Shown: one piece after another, positions 8,605 to 16,687 of the stretch
How positions within the stretch are numbered: position 1 is the first letter of the stretch
How the letters are laid out: each line of letters starts with the position of its first letter
Assembly (NCBI GenBank): GCA_020437905.1
Contig: JAGQVN010000065.1
Location: forward strand, 1-51,810
Source of the DNA: Flavobacteriales bacterium
Lineage (GTDB): Bacteria; Bacteroidota; Bacteroidia; Flavobacteriales_F; PHOS-HE28
Direction of reading: 5' to 3'
DNA: 51,810 bases
The notes under the pieces: generated by a model
What the model saw: only the letters and a program-made list of their open reading frames with translations
The model's database searches: none
Told to the model about the DNA's origin: nothing
Position numbers and translations under genes: made by a program

Positions 8605-8850
8605 ATGCACGAGATCCAGATACGTGTCGACAACATTGAGCGCCTGCTCATGTTCGACTATGATCCCGAGAACGAGGATGCACTGTTCGATATCGTAGAC
8701 CCTCAAGGGCGTATCGTGAAGACCGGTGATGTGCATGGTCCGGTTACGCGTGTACGGATCATGGACCTGGACGGGGACGATTATTTCCTGCTGGTCATGG
8801 ACGGAGAGCGGTCAGCGGTGAGCCCGATACATCTCAAACGAGCATGCTGA
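8605..8850 (+). CDS. small protein resembling a free-standing T9SS sorting tail
   Basis: 81 residues, no signal peptide. Residues 28-78 look like the beta-sandwich sorting tail of T9SS cargo (type A). FDIVDPQGRIVKTGDVHG lines up with QIYDPVGKLVREGRVHG in the tail of the secreted haem/copper protein at 37.6-39.1 kb, and DYFLLVMDGE fits the usual Y-x-L-x-L strand. With no signal peptide or cargo domain it could not be exported by that route as it stands. It may be a remnant of a longer cargo gene or an unusual cytoplasmic protein. Its stop overlaps the start of the next small ORF (TGATG). Confidence 0.55.
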   Translation: MHEIQIRVDNIERLLMFDYDPENEDALFDIVDPQGRIVKTGDVHGPVTRVRIMDLDGDDYFLLVMDGERSAVSPIHLKRAC

Positions 8851-9008
8851 TGCACACCACGGTCTCGGAACCTTCCGTCCCGATCTACTGGGCCATCGAT
8901 ATGTCGGGTTCCGCCGTCGTTCAGGATCGGAATGGGAACATGCAACATCCTACTGAAAGCACCACCACCCTTGAGGAAGACATACGAGTGGTCTTCCACC
9001 TCGTTTAG
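8850..9008 (+). CDS. short ORF coupled to the T9SS-tail-like gene
   Basis: A 52-residue frame whose ATG overlaps the previous stop in TGATG, the arrangement of translationally coupled genes. Codon use resembles nearby genes (GTC, GAC, ATC, TCG). It starts MHTTVSEPSVPIYWAID. I recognise no family and see no membrane segment or signal peptide. It ends at 9006-9008, overlapping the opposite-strand pepP remnant by a few bases. It could be a real small gene or part of a decayed locus. Confidence 0.35.
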   Translation: MHTTVSEPSVPIYWAIDMSGSAVVQDRNGNMQHPTESTTTLEEDIRVVFHLV

Positions 9009-9119
9009 ACCTCCACCGCCTTTCGATCCATCAGTTCCTCTACTGCGTCAGCAGACGGGGATGTCCTTGAACAAGGTGCCAAAGATGAGCGTGGCGTTAC
9101 CGATGAAGCGGATGTACAT
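9005..9119 (-). pseudogene. remnant of the 3' end of a second pepP-like gene
   Basis: Read on the minus strand, MYIR then LFKDIPV (9054-9074), one extra base at 9053, then ADAVEELM (9029-9052) and RKAVEV match the C-terminus of the intact pepP product (IYIR, LFKDIPVEADAVEELM, RKEVML). The part between MYIR and LFKDIPV is about ten residues shorter than in PepP and only weakly alike. In the 15 codons of LFKDIPV plus ADAVEELM there are nine base differences from pepP, all silent. So this is not a fresh duplication; it is the tail of a diverged paralogue or imported copy, now cut off and frameshifted. Confidence 0.6.
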
Positions 9120-9191
9120 GGGGTGAGGGTTTTGTATGGAAATGCGGCACCGCCGCTTTCGCAACGCGGGACATGTAGAACCGGCAATACG

Positions 9192-9755
9192 TTAACGGCT
9201 TTGCTTCAGCACCTTGTTGACCATGGAGGCCAAAGTGCGCAACTCGGTCAGTCCATGCTTCACATCCTTTTGTGCCATCACATGATGATAGGAAGTGAAA
9301 AGCCACCTCCTCTTTCCGGTATTCGTGACCATTCGTAAGCTAATGAGCCACTCTCTTCGATGATATGGACCGAAATAATGGGAGCGCAGGATCGGACCTT
9401 CCACACGCGCGATCTGCACTTCTGTGAAGGAGATCGTGCGATAGCCCCACTATGTGCTGTATCGTAGCGTTCGTTCGGGTGCGTACACGGTGAACAGAAC
9501 AGGCCGATGCGATAGTCTCCAAAGCAGGGCGCCGACCGTGAACAACAGCGATCCTATCAGGAGCCAACCCAAGCCGCATATGTATGCATTATCCAGGATC
9601 ATTGCGATGCCTAACCCCGAACAGATCAGGACCGCGATGCCTATGCCGATGGTGGTCGGGAGAATGCCACCGACCTCCGAGTGACGTACCTCGATGCCAT
9701 GTGGACCTGCGACCAACCGGAGTTTCAGGTAGGGCAACTCCTGACCGTCCAACAT
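9192..9755 (-). pseudogene. two-helix membrane protein gene interrupted by an in-frame TAG
   Basis: The frame starts at ATG 9755, only 6 bp after the pepP stop. It reads 101 residues to a TAG at 9450-9452, then continues in the same frame for 85 more residues to TAA at 9192-9194. The first part has two hydrophobic segments (about 31-55 and 58-80) followed by VLFTVYAPERTLRYS. The second part reads smoothly as protein (YRTISFTEVQIARVEG and on to SMVNKVLKQSR). A single point mutation explains this better than two genes. The layout recalls membrane proteins with a C-terminal PH-like domain, but I do not recognise the family. Confidence 0.6.
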
Positions 9756-9761
9756 GGTGCC

Positions 9762-11072
9762 TTATAGCATAACCTCCTTCCGGACGCTCGCCATCAACTC
9801 CTCCACTGCATCCGCCTCCACCGGAATGTCCTTGAACAGGTCGTCCTGCCCGTCCTTGGTCACCAGAATGTCGTTCTCCAAACGGATGCCGAGGCTTTCC
9901 TCGCGGATGTAGATCCCAGGTTCCACGGTGAAGCACATGCCTTCTTTGATCGGCTCGTTCCACAGGCCCACATCGTGCACATCCAGACCGATGAAATGGC
10001 TGGTTCCGTGCATGAAGTACTTCTTGTAGAGCGGGGCTTCAGGGTTCTGGTCCTTCACGTCGTTCTTGTCCAAAAGGCCAAGGCCGATCAATTCGCTCTC
10101 CATGATCCTGCCCACCTCCTTGTGATAGTCGGCCAGCATGGTCCCCGGACGCAGCAGCTTCGTCGCTTCATTCTTCACGCGCAGCACCGCATCGTACACG
10201 GCGCGCTGCCGCTTGGTGAACCGGCCGTTCACCGGCAGACAGCGGGTCAGGTCGCTTGCATAGCCGCCGTATTCACAGCCGAAGTCCATCAGGATCACAT
10301 CCCCATCCTTGCAGGGCTTGTCATTATCGATGTAGTGCAGCACGCAGGCGCTGGATCCGCTCGCGATGATCGGGGTGTACGCATGCCCACGCGAGCCGTT
10401 CCGGATGAACTCATGTGTGATCTCGGCCTCGACCTCGTATTCCATCACGCCCGGCTTAAGGAAGCCACACACCCGTTCAAATGCCTTTCCCGTAATGGCG
10501 ATCGCGCGGCGCATCTGGTCCACCTCCTGAACTGTCTTGCGGCTCCTTATGCGATGCATGATGGGGGCGCTCCTCCGCACGGTATGTAAGGCGAATTGAG
10601 CGCGCAAGGCTTTGTTCATCCGATCCGTGCGGGTCTCCACCTCATTGCCCTGGCGCAGGTGTTCGTTGCTGTTCAGATAAAGGCTTTCGCATTGGGGCAC
10701 CAGGCGGGTCAGCGTGGCCTCATAGGCACTTGTCCATTGCACATTGGCGATCCCGCTCAATGCAGTGGACTCCTCCTTCGTGAACTTGTGGCCCTCCCAG
10801 ATGGCGATGTGCTCGTTGGTCTCGCGCACGAACAGGATCTCGCGGTCCTTCGGGTCCATGGCATCGGGGAAAAGCAGGAGAATGCTTTCCTCCTGATCGA
10901 TGCCGGTGAGGTACATGATATCGGTGGCCTGCTTGAAAGCCATGGTGCCATCAGCGCTTGTGGGCATGATGTCGTTGCTGTGAAAGACAGCGAGGCCTCC
11001 TTTTTCCATGGCCTGGCGGAAGCGGGCACGGTGTTCGCGATAGGTGGCTGCGGAAAGCGGGGTATAGCGCAT
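9762..11072 (-). CDS. pepP: Xaa-Pro aminopeptidase (M24B)
   Basis: 436 residues, normal for aminopeptidase P, which removes an N-terminal residue before proline. An N-terminal creatinase-like domain (1-170) precedes the pita-bread catalytic domain. The metal ligands are visible: Asp in LMDFGCEYGG, Asp in ASDLTR, His in GTSHFIGLDVHD, Glu in TVEPGIYIREE and Glu in GIRLEND. The ATG at 11072 gives MRYTPLSAATYREHRARF, the expected start. It is probably co-transcribed with the broken membrane gene 6 bp downstream. A 3' fragment of a related gene lies about 0.65 kb further on. Confidence 0.95.
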   Translation of the reverse strand: MRYTPLSAATYREHRARFRQAMEKGGLAVFHSNDIMPTSADGTMAFKQATDIMYLTGIDQEESILLLFPDAMDPKDREILFVRETNEHIAIWEGHKFTKEESTALSGIANVQWTSAYEATLTRLVPQCESLYLNSNEHLRQGNEVETRTDRMNKALRAQFALHTVRRSAPIMHRIRSRKTVQEVDQMRRAIAITGKAFERVCGFLKPGVMEYEVEAEITHEFIRNGSRGHAYTPIIASGSSACVLHYIDNDKPCKDGDVILMDFGCEYGGYASDLTRCLPVNGRFTKRQRAVYDAVLRVKNEATKLLRPGTMLADYHKEVGRIMESELIGLGLLDKNDVKDQNPEAPLYKKYFMHGTSHFIGLDVHDVGLWNEPIKEGMCFTVEPGIYIREESLGIRLENDILVTKDGQDDLFKDIPVEADAVEELMASVRKEVML

Positions 11073-11153
11073 GATCGGTTAGGTGGATCGCTAAGTTAGT
11101 GGCCTTGCGGTGTTGTTCTTGTCCCATGCTTCCGGGCGATGACATTCCTCAAC

Positions 11154-11183
11154 TTGCCCCGAACCTTGCTACGGCTACATTTG
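11154..11183 (+). promoter_or_regulatory. promoter of sdhCAB
   Basis: TTG at 11154-11156 and TACATTTG at 11176-11183 are 19 bp apart, an excellent fit to the Bacteroidota -33/-7 consensus (TTG and TAnnTTTG). The start codon of sdhC is 37 bp further downstream. Confidence 0.75.
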
Positions 11184-11220
11184 TTGCCTCAACGCGCAGT
11201 CCGTACCGATCCGCATCTCC

Positions 11221-11895
11221 ATGGCACGATCCGCCCTTCTAGGTTCTTCACTGGCGAAGAAGTATTGGATGGCCCTGACGGGCCTTTTCCTTTGCATCTT
11301 CCTCATCGCACACCTCGCTGGCAACCTGCAGTTGCTGGACATGAGCCCCGACGGTCAGCTCAAATTCAACGCCTACGCCAAGTTCATGACCACCTTCCCA
11401 TTGGTGAAGGTCGTGAGCTACCTGCTCTACGCGAGCATCCTATTCCATGCCTTTGACGGCATCCTGCTGGCTCTGCAGAACCGAAAAGCACGGCCCGTGC
11501 GCTACCACTATGAGAAGGCCGGTGCGAACAGTACTTGGTACAGCCGGCAGATGGCTTTGCTGGGAACGCTGGTCCTCGTGTTCCTTGTGATCCATATGAA
11601 GGGGTTCTGGTATGAGATGCATTGGGGGGACCTGGGTCTGGACGCGGATGGTAACAAGGACCTCTATACTTTGGTCGCGGCTGCTTTTTCGCAGCCATGG
11701 TATGTGGCCATCTATGTGGTGAGCATGGCCGTCCTGGCATTCCACCTTTTGCACGGTTTCGCCAGTGCGTTCCAATCCTTGGGCTTGAACCATCCCCGAT
11801 ATACTCCTCTGATCAAGAACGTGGGGGTCTTCTTCGCCGTGGTGGTGCCCGTCTTCTTCGCACTCATTCCTGTTTGGATGTTCATCAACGCCTGA
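11221..11895 (+). CDS. sdhC: succinate dehydrogenase/fumarate reductase cytochrome b subunit
   Basis: 224 residues with five hydrophobic helices (about 18-36, 63-84, 108-128, 158-180 and 198-221) and conserved histidines near or in helices (AHLAG, LFHAFDG, VIHMKG, HLLHG). This is the fused B-type anchor with two haems b, as in Wolinella and Bacteroidota, which replaces separate SdhC and SdhD. It anchors SdhA/SdhB to the inner membrane and passes electrons to menaquinone. It is first in the operon, 8 bp before sdhA, behind a strong consensus promoter. Confidence 0.95.
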   Translation: MARSALLGSSLAKKYWMALTGLFLCIFLIAHLAGNLQLLDMSPDGQLKFNAYAKFMTTFPLVKVVSYLLYASILFHAFDGILLALQNRKARPVRYHYEKAGANSTWYSRQMALLGTLVLVFLVIHMKGFWYEMHWGDLGLDADGNKDLYTLVAAAFSQPWYVAIYVVSMAVLAFHLLHGFASAFQSLGLNHPRYTPLIKNVGVFFAVVVPVFFALIPVWMFINA

Positions 11896-11903
11896 CCTGA
11901 GCC

Positions 11904-13907
11904 ATGACCAAGCTCGATAGCAAGATCCCAGCCGGACCGATCGATCGGAAGTGGACCGATCACAAGGGACATATCCGCGTCGTGGCGCCTGCGAACAAGC
12001 GTCGGATCGACGTGATCGTGGTAGGCACAGGCCTTGCCGGCGGTGCCGCTGCCGCTTCGCTGGCTGAGTTGGGTTACAACGTGAAGGCGTTCTGCTTTCA
12101 GGATAGTGCCCGCCGCGCACACAGTATCGCCGCTCAGGGCGGCATTAACGCAGCAAAGAACTACCAGAACGATGGTGACAGTGTCTACCGCTTGTTCTAC
12201 GATACGGTCAAGGGCGGTGACTACCGTGCGCGCGAAGCGAATGTGTATCGCCTTGCGGAGGTGAGCGCGAATATCATCGATCAATGCGTGGCGCAAGGTG
12301 TGCCTTTCGCCCGTGACTACGGCGGCTTGTTGGACAACCGCTCATTCGGCGGTGTGCAGGTAAGCCGGACCTTCTATGCGCGAGGTCAGACCGGTCAGCA
12401 ATTGCTGCTCGGGGCATACAGTGCCTTGATGCGCCAGGTCGGGAAGGGTGCGGTGCAGATGTTCGACCGACACGAGATGCTCGACGTTGTTGTCGTGGAC
12501 GGCAAGGCACGCGGGATCATTGCTCGGAACCTCATTACCGGCGAGATCGAGCGGCATGGCGCGCATGCGGTGTTGCTGTGTACCGGTGGTTATGGCAACG
12601 TGTTCTTCCTGAGCACCAATGCCATGGGCAGCAATGTCACGGCGGCATGGAAAGCGCACAAGCGGGGTGCCTTCTTCGGTAATCCGTGCTACACGCAGAT
12701 CCACCCGACCTGTATTCCGGTGAGCGGCACGCATCAAAGCAAGCTCACGCTCATGAGCGAATCGTTGCGGAACGATGGTCGCATCTGGGTCCCGAAGAAA
12801 TTGGAGGATGCCCGCGCGATCCAGGAGGGAAGGAAGAACGGGAAGGATATCCCGGAGGAGGATCGCGACTATTATCTGGAACGGCGCTACCCCGCATTCG
12901 GGAACCTGGTTCCCAGGGACGTGGCGAGTCGAGCGGCCAAGGAGCGTTGCGATGCGGGTTTCGGGGTGAACAAGACGGGGGAGGCGGTCTTCCTCGACTT
13001 CTCCTCCGCCTTCGAGCGATATGGCAAGGTCGAAGCCAACGTTCGCAAGATCGAGAACCCATCCCCGGAGGAGATCCTGCGCCTGGGAAAGGAAGTGGTC
13101 GCGGCCAAGTATGGCAACCTCTTCGACATGTATGAGAACATAGCGGGAGAGAACCCCTATGAGCGGCCCATGAAGATCTATCCCGCCGTGCACTATACCA
13201 TGGGAGGCTTGTGGGTCGATTACAACCTGCAGACCACCGTGCCTGGCCTGTTCGCGTTGGGGGAGGCCAATTTCAGTGACCATGGGGCGAACCGCCTTGG
13301 AGCCTCGGCGCTCATGCAGGGCCTGGCGGATGGCTACTTCGTCATCCCTTACACGGTGGGGGACTATCTGGCCGATGACATCCGTACCGGACCCATCAAG
13401 ACGGACACGCCCGAGTTCGATGCCGCGGAGAAGGAGGTCACAGATCGGATAGCTCATTTCCTGAACAACCAAGGCACCAAGCCGGTCGACGACTTCCATC
13501 GACGATTGGGCAAGGTGATGTGGAACAAGTGCGGGATGGCACGCAATGCCCAGGGGCTGCAGGAAGCGATCGCAGAGATCCGTCAGATCCGTGAGGAATT
13601 CTGGAAGGATGTGAGGGTGCCCGGAAAAGCGGATGAGCTGAACCAGGAGCTGGAGAAAGCAGGTCGGGTCGCTGATTTCCTGGAGTTGGGCGAATTGATG
13701 TGCCTGGATGCGCTGACGCGAAATGAAAGCTGCGGTGGTCACTTCCGGGAGGAGTACCAGACGCCGGAAGGAGAAGCGCTCCGCGACGATGAGCATTATG
13801 CCTTCACCTCGGCCTGGGAGTGGACGGGGGATGCAGGAGCGGCGAACCTGCACAAGGAGCCGCTCGTTTTCGAGGAAGTGAAGTTGACGCAACGTTCATA
13901 CAAGTGA
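11904..13907 (+). CDS. sdhA: succinate dehydrogenase flavoprotein subunit
   Basis: 667 residues, the length of B-type flavoproteins. The Rossmann motif [12 protein letters not shown] is at 39-50, and His73 in [12 protein letters not shown] is the expected covalent FAD attachment site. HPTCIP and the C-terminal segment [13 protein letters not shown] fit the family. It oxidises succinate to fumarate on the cytoplasmic face of the complex. The gene is 8 bp after sdhC, and its TGA overlaps an in-frame ATG of sdhB. Confidence 0.97.
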   Translation: MTKLDSKIPAGPIDRKWTDHKGHIRVVAPANKRRIDVIVVGTGLAGGAAAASLAELGYNVKAFCFQDSARRAHSIAAQGGINAAKNYQNDGDSVYRLFYDTVKGGDYRAREANVYRLAEVSANIIDQCVAQGVPFARDYGGLLDNRSFGGVQVSRTFYARGQTGQQLLLGAYSALMRQVGKGAVQMFDRHEMLDVVVVDGKARGIIARNLITGEIERHGAHAVLLCTGGYGNVFFLSTNAMGSNVTAAWKAHKRGAFFGNPCYTQIHPTCIPVSGTHQSKLTLMSESLRNDGRIWVPKKLEDARAIQEGRKNGKDIPEEDRDYYLERRYPAFGNLVPRDVASRAAKERCDAGFGVNKTGEAVFLDFSSAFERYGKVEANVRKIENPSPEEILRLGKEVVAAKYGNLFDMYENIAGENPYERPMKIYPAVHYTMGGLWVDYNLQTTVPGLFALGEANFSDHGANRLGASALMQGLADGYFVIPYTVGDYLADDIRTGPIKTDTPEFDAAEKEVTDRIAHFLNNQGTKPVDDFHRRLGKVMWNKCGMARNAQGLQEAIAEIRQIREEFWKDVRVPGKADELNQELEKAGRVADFLELGELMCLDALTRNESCGGHFREEYQTPEGEALRDDEHYAFTSAWEWTGDAGAANLHKEPLVFEEVKLTQRSYK

Positions 13908-13915
13908 TGGGTACC

Positions 13916-14668
13916 ATGAAACTGACCCTCAAGATCTGGCGCCAATCCGGCCCCAACGACAAAGGCAAAATGGTGTCCTACCCCGTGAATGATGTGTCCG
14001 AGGACATGTCCTTCCTGGAGATGCTCGATGTGCTGAATGATGAACTCGTTCGCAACGGAGATGACCCGATCGCCTTCGATCATGATTGTCGCGAGGGGAT
14101 CTGTGGATCGTGCAGTCTCTTCATCAATGGGGAGGCTCACGGGCCCGGTAGGGGCATTACCACATGTCAGCTACACATGCGCAAGTTCAAGGATGGCGAC
14201 GTCATCCAGGTCGAACCATGGCGCGCAGGTGCATTCCCGGTCGTGAAGGACCTGGTGGTCGATCGGAGCGCTTTCGACCGCATTCAAGCGGCAGGCGGTT
14301 TCGTGAGCGTGAACACCAGTGGTAATCTGGTCGATGGGAATGCGATACCCATCCCAAAGAACGACGCGGATAGTGCCTTCGACGCGGCCACCTGCATCGG
14401 CTGCGGGGCATGCGTAGCAACATGCACGAACAGCAGCGCCATGCTGTTCGTGGCGGCGAAAGTGAGCCAGTTCGCGCTCCTGCCCCAGGGCCGGCCGGAG
14501 GCAAGGAAGCGCGTGTTGGCCATGGTGGAGCAGATGGACAAGGAGGGATTCGGCAATTGCAGCAATACGGGTGCTTGTGAGGTGGAGTGTCCCAAGGGCA
14601 TCAGCCTGGAACACATTGCCAGGATGAACCGGGAGTACGTTGCTGCAAGCGTGACGAAGGATCGGTAG
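13916..14668 (+). CDS. sdhB: succinate dehydrogenase iron-sulfur subunit
   Basis: 250 residues from ATG 13916; an earlier in-frame ATG at 13907 overlaps the sdhA stop (TGATG) and would add three residues. Ligands for all three clusters are visible: CREGICGSC plus a later Cys for [2Fe-2S], [11 protein letters not shown] for [4Fe-4S], and [15 protein letters not shown] for the last cluster sites. It carries electrons from FAD to the haems of SdhC. It is the last gene of sdhCAB. Confidence 0.96.
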   Translation: MKLTLKIWRQSGPNDKGKMVSYPVNDVSEDMSFLEMLDVLNDELVRNGDDPIAFDHDCREGICGSCSLFINGEAHGPGRGITTCQLHMRKFKDGDVIQVEPWRAGAFPVVKDLVVDRSAFDRIQAAGGFVSVNTSGNLVDGNAIPIPKNDADSAFDAATCIGCGACVATCTNSSAMLFVAAKVSQFALLPQGRPEARKRVLAMVEQMDKEGFGNCSNTGACEVECPKGISLEHIARMNREYVAASVTKDR

Positions 14669-14732
14669 CGATCCTTTCTCGGCCTTGCCTGCCCGGCTTC
14701 AAGATCCGGTTGGATATAGCGATCTTCGCACC

Positions 14733-15884
14733 ATGCCCGGTCCGATGATCCGATCGAAGCTTCCCGACACGGGCACCACGATCTTCTCGGTAATGGCGCG
14801 TATCGCCAGTGAGAGCGAAGCCATCGATCTGGGTCAGGGATATCCCGATTTTCCTGTGGACGAGAAGCTTGCCTCGCTGGTAGAGGCAGCCATGAAGGCC
14901 GGGCACAATCAGTACGCGCCCATGCCTGGACTTCCCGTACTGCGTGGTGCGATAGCGGCCAAGGTGGCACGATGTTACGGCGTTGAATGTGACATGGAAC
15001 ATGGCGTCACGATCACAGCCGGGGCCACTCAGGCCTTGTTCACAGCCTTTGCGGCCATTGTGCAGCCTGGCGATGAGGTGATCGTGATCGACCCCTCTTA
15101 TGATTGTTATGCTCCGGCCATCGAACTGTTCGGAGGCAGGGCCGTTCGCGTGCAGCTTGGCCCTGACATGCGATTCAATGCGGAACGGGTCTCCGCAGCT
15201 ATTGGTCCAAGGACCCGCGCCTTGGTGATCAATACTCCGCATAACCCGGCCGGGACTATCCTCCGGCATGATGACATGCGTGCATTGGCCACCCTCCTGC
15301 GTGACACGGATATTCTGCTCATCAGCGATGAAGTGTACGAGCATATCGTGTTCGAGAACGAAAGACACGCATCCGTTCTGCGCTATCCGGATCTCCGTGA
15401 GCGTTCCTTCGTGGTGTTCAGTTTCGGAAAGGTGTTCCATGCGACCGGTTGGAAGATGGGCTATGTGCTGGCACCCAAGGCGATGATGGCCGAGTTCCGC
15501 AAGGTGCACCAATACAATGTGTTCAGTGTGAACACCCCGATGCAGCATGCATTGGCCGAATACATGCAGGACCCGGATCATTATGAGGGTATTTCCCGCT
15601 TCTTCGAGGCCAAACGGGATCGCTTCCTCATCGGGCTTCATGCATCGCGGTTCACGCCGCTACCCTGCGAAGGCTCTTACTTCCAATTGGCAGACTACGG
15701 TCGTATCAGCGACGAACCGGATACGGTCTTTGCCGAGCGCCTCGCTCGTGAACATGGGGTTTCGGCGATACCCCTGAGCCCTTTCTACAAGGACCCCCCC
15801 CAGGGCATGAGGCTGCTTCGATTCTGCTTTGCCAAGCAGGACGAGACCTTGGATGAGGCCATCGACAGGTTATGCGAGATCTGA
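14733..15884 (+). CDS. PLP-dependent aminotransferase, methionine/kynurenine type
   Basis: 383 residues from ATG 14733. Fold type I class I/II aminotransferase with NTPHNPAG, SDEVYEHIVF and the PLP lysine in SFGKVFHATGWKMGY. These features match the YbdL/methionine aminotransferase and kynurenine (glutamine transaminase K) branch. It overlaps the omega-amidase gene by 13 bp. Together the pair fits the glutamine transaminase-omega-amidase route: glutamine donates an amino group to a keto acid such as 2-oxo-4-methylthiobutanoate, and the amidase clears the resulting 2-oxoglutaramate. Substrate choice is inferred. Confidence 0.88.
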   Translation: MPGPMIRSKLPDTGTTIFSVMARIASESEAIDLGQGYPDFPVDEKLASLVEAAMKAGHNQYAPMPGLPVLRGAIAAKVARCYGVECDMEHGVTITAGATQALFTAFAAIVQPGDEVIVIDPSYDCYAPAIELFGGRAVRVQLGPDMRFNAERVSAAIGPRTRALVINTPHNPAGTILRHDDMRALATLLRDTDILLISDEVYEHIVFENERHASVLRYPDLRERSFVVFSFGKVFHATGWKMGYVLAPKAMMAEFRKVHQYNVFSVNTPMQHALAEYMQDPDHYEGISRFFEAKRDRFLIGLHASRFTPLPCEGSYFQLADYGRISDEPDTVFAERLAREHGVSAIPLSPFYKDPPQGMRLLRFCFAKQDETLDEAIDRLCEI

Positions 15885-16651
15885 GTATCACCCTGGTCCA
15901 GTGTTCGCTGGACTGGGAAGACCCGTTACGCAATTGTGACGCGATGACCGAGCGATTGGACGCCGTGCCTTCCGGGTCCGACCTGATCGTGCTTCCAGAG
16001 ATGTTCTCCACGGGTTTCACCATGGGCTCTCGAACCCTCGCTGAACCCATGGATGGACCGACCGTGGACCGAATGCGTCAATGGGCTGGGGCTCATGATG
16101 CCGCCGTCTTCGGTAGCATCATCGTTCAAGAAGGCGACAAGCGGTACAATCGCGGCTTGTTCGTGCGGCCCGATGGAGCCGTTGTCCACTATGACAAGCG
16201 CCATCTGTTCCGCTTTGCTCAAGAACACGAGCACTATGCTGCCGGGGATCGGCGCGTCGTCGTCGATTGGCGCGGATGGAGGATCCTTTTGCAGATCTGC
16301 TTCGATCTGCGATTCCCGGTTTTCAGCCGGAACCGGGGCGATTACGATCTGGCATTGTACGTGGCCAATTGGCCTGAAGCGAGACGCGCGCCTTGGAGCA
16401 CGCTTTTGCAGGCCCGAGCGATCGAGAACCAATGCTATGTGGCTGGCGTGAACCGGGTGGGCGAGGATGGCAACGGGATCGCATACTCCGGTGATTCGGT
16501 GGTTGTCGATCCGAAGGGGGAGGTACTTGCCTCCCTTGGACCTTCAGCGGAAGGTCTTGTCAACTGCAGCCTTGATCGTGTTTCTCTGGAGGAGTTCCGG
16601 GAGAAGTTCCCGGTGGCAAAGGATGCCGACAGTTTCGAATTGGAGTTTTAA
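15872..16651 (+). CDS. nitrilase-family omega-amidase
   Basis: 259 residues. The nitrilase triad is present: Glu43 in VLPEMFSTGF, Lys109 in HYDKRHLF and Cys143 in LQICFDLRFPVF. This motif set is that of YafV/Nit2-like omega-amidases, which hydrolyse 2-oxoglutaramate or 2-oxosuccinamate to the keto acid and ammonia. The start lies 13 bp inside the end of the aminotransferase gene, so the two are co-translated, which supports the assignment. It ends 36 bp from the convergent giant surface protein gene. Confidence 0.88.
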   Translation: MRDLSITLVQCSLDWEDPLRNCDAMTERLDAVPSGSDLIVLPEMFSTGFTMGSRTLAEPMDGPTVDRMRQWAGAHDAAVFGSIIVQEGDKRYNRGLFVRPDGAVVHYDKRHLFRFAQEHEHYAAGDRRVVVDWRGWRILLQICFDLRFPVFSRNRGDYDLALYVANWPEARRAPWSTLLQARAIENQCYVAGVNRVGEDGNGIAYSGDSVVVDPKGEVLASLGPSAEGLVNCSLDRVSLEEFREKFPVAKDADSFELEF

Positions 16652-16687
16652 GCTCCTGCCCGTCACGACAGCCGAGCGCCACGTCCC

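Noticed and set aside
12342-13892. 516-codon open frame opposite sdhA
   Set aside because: sdhA is certain; the antisense product has no recognisable motif and arises from third-position GC bias.
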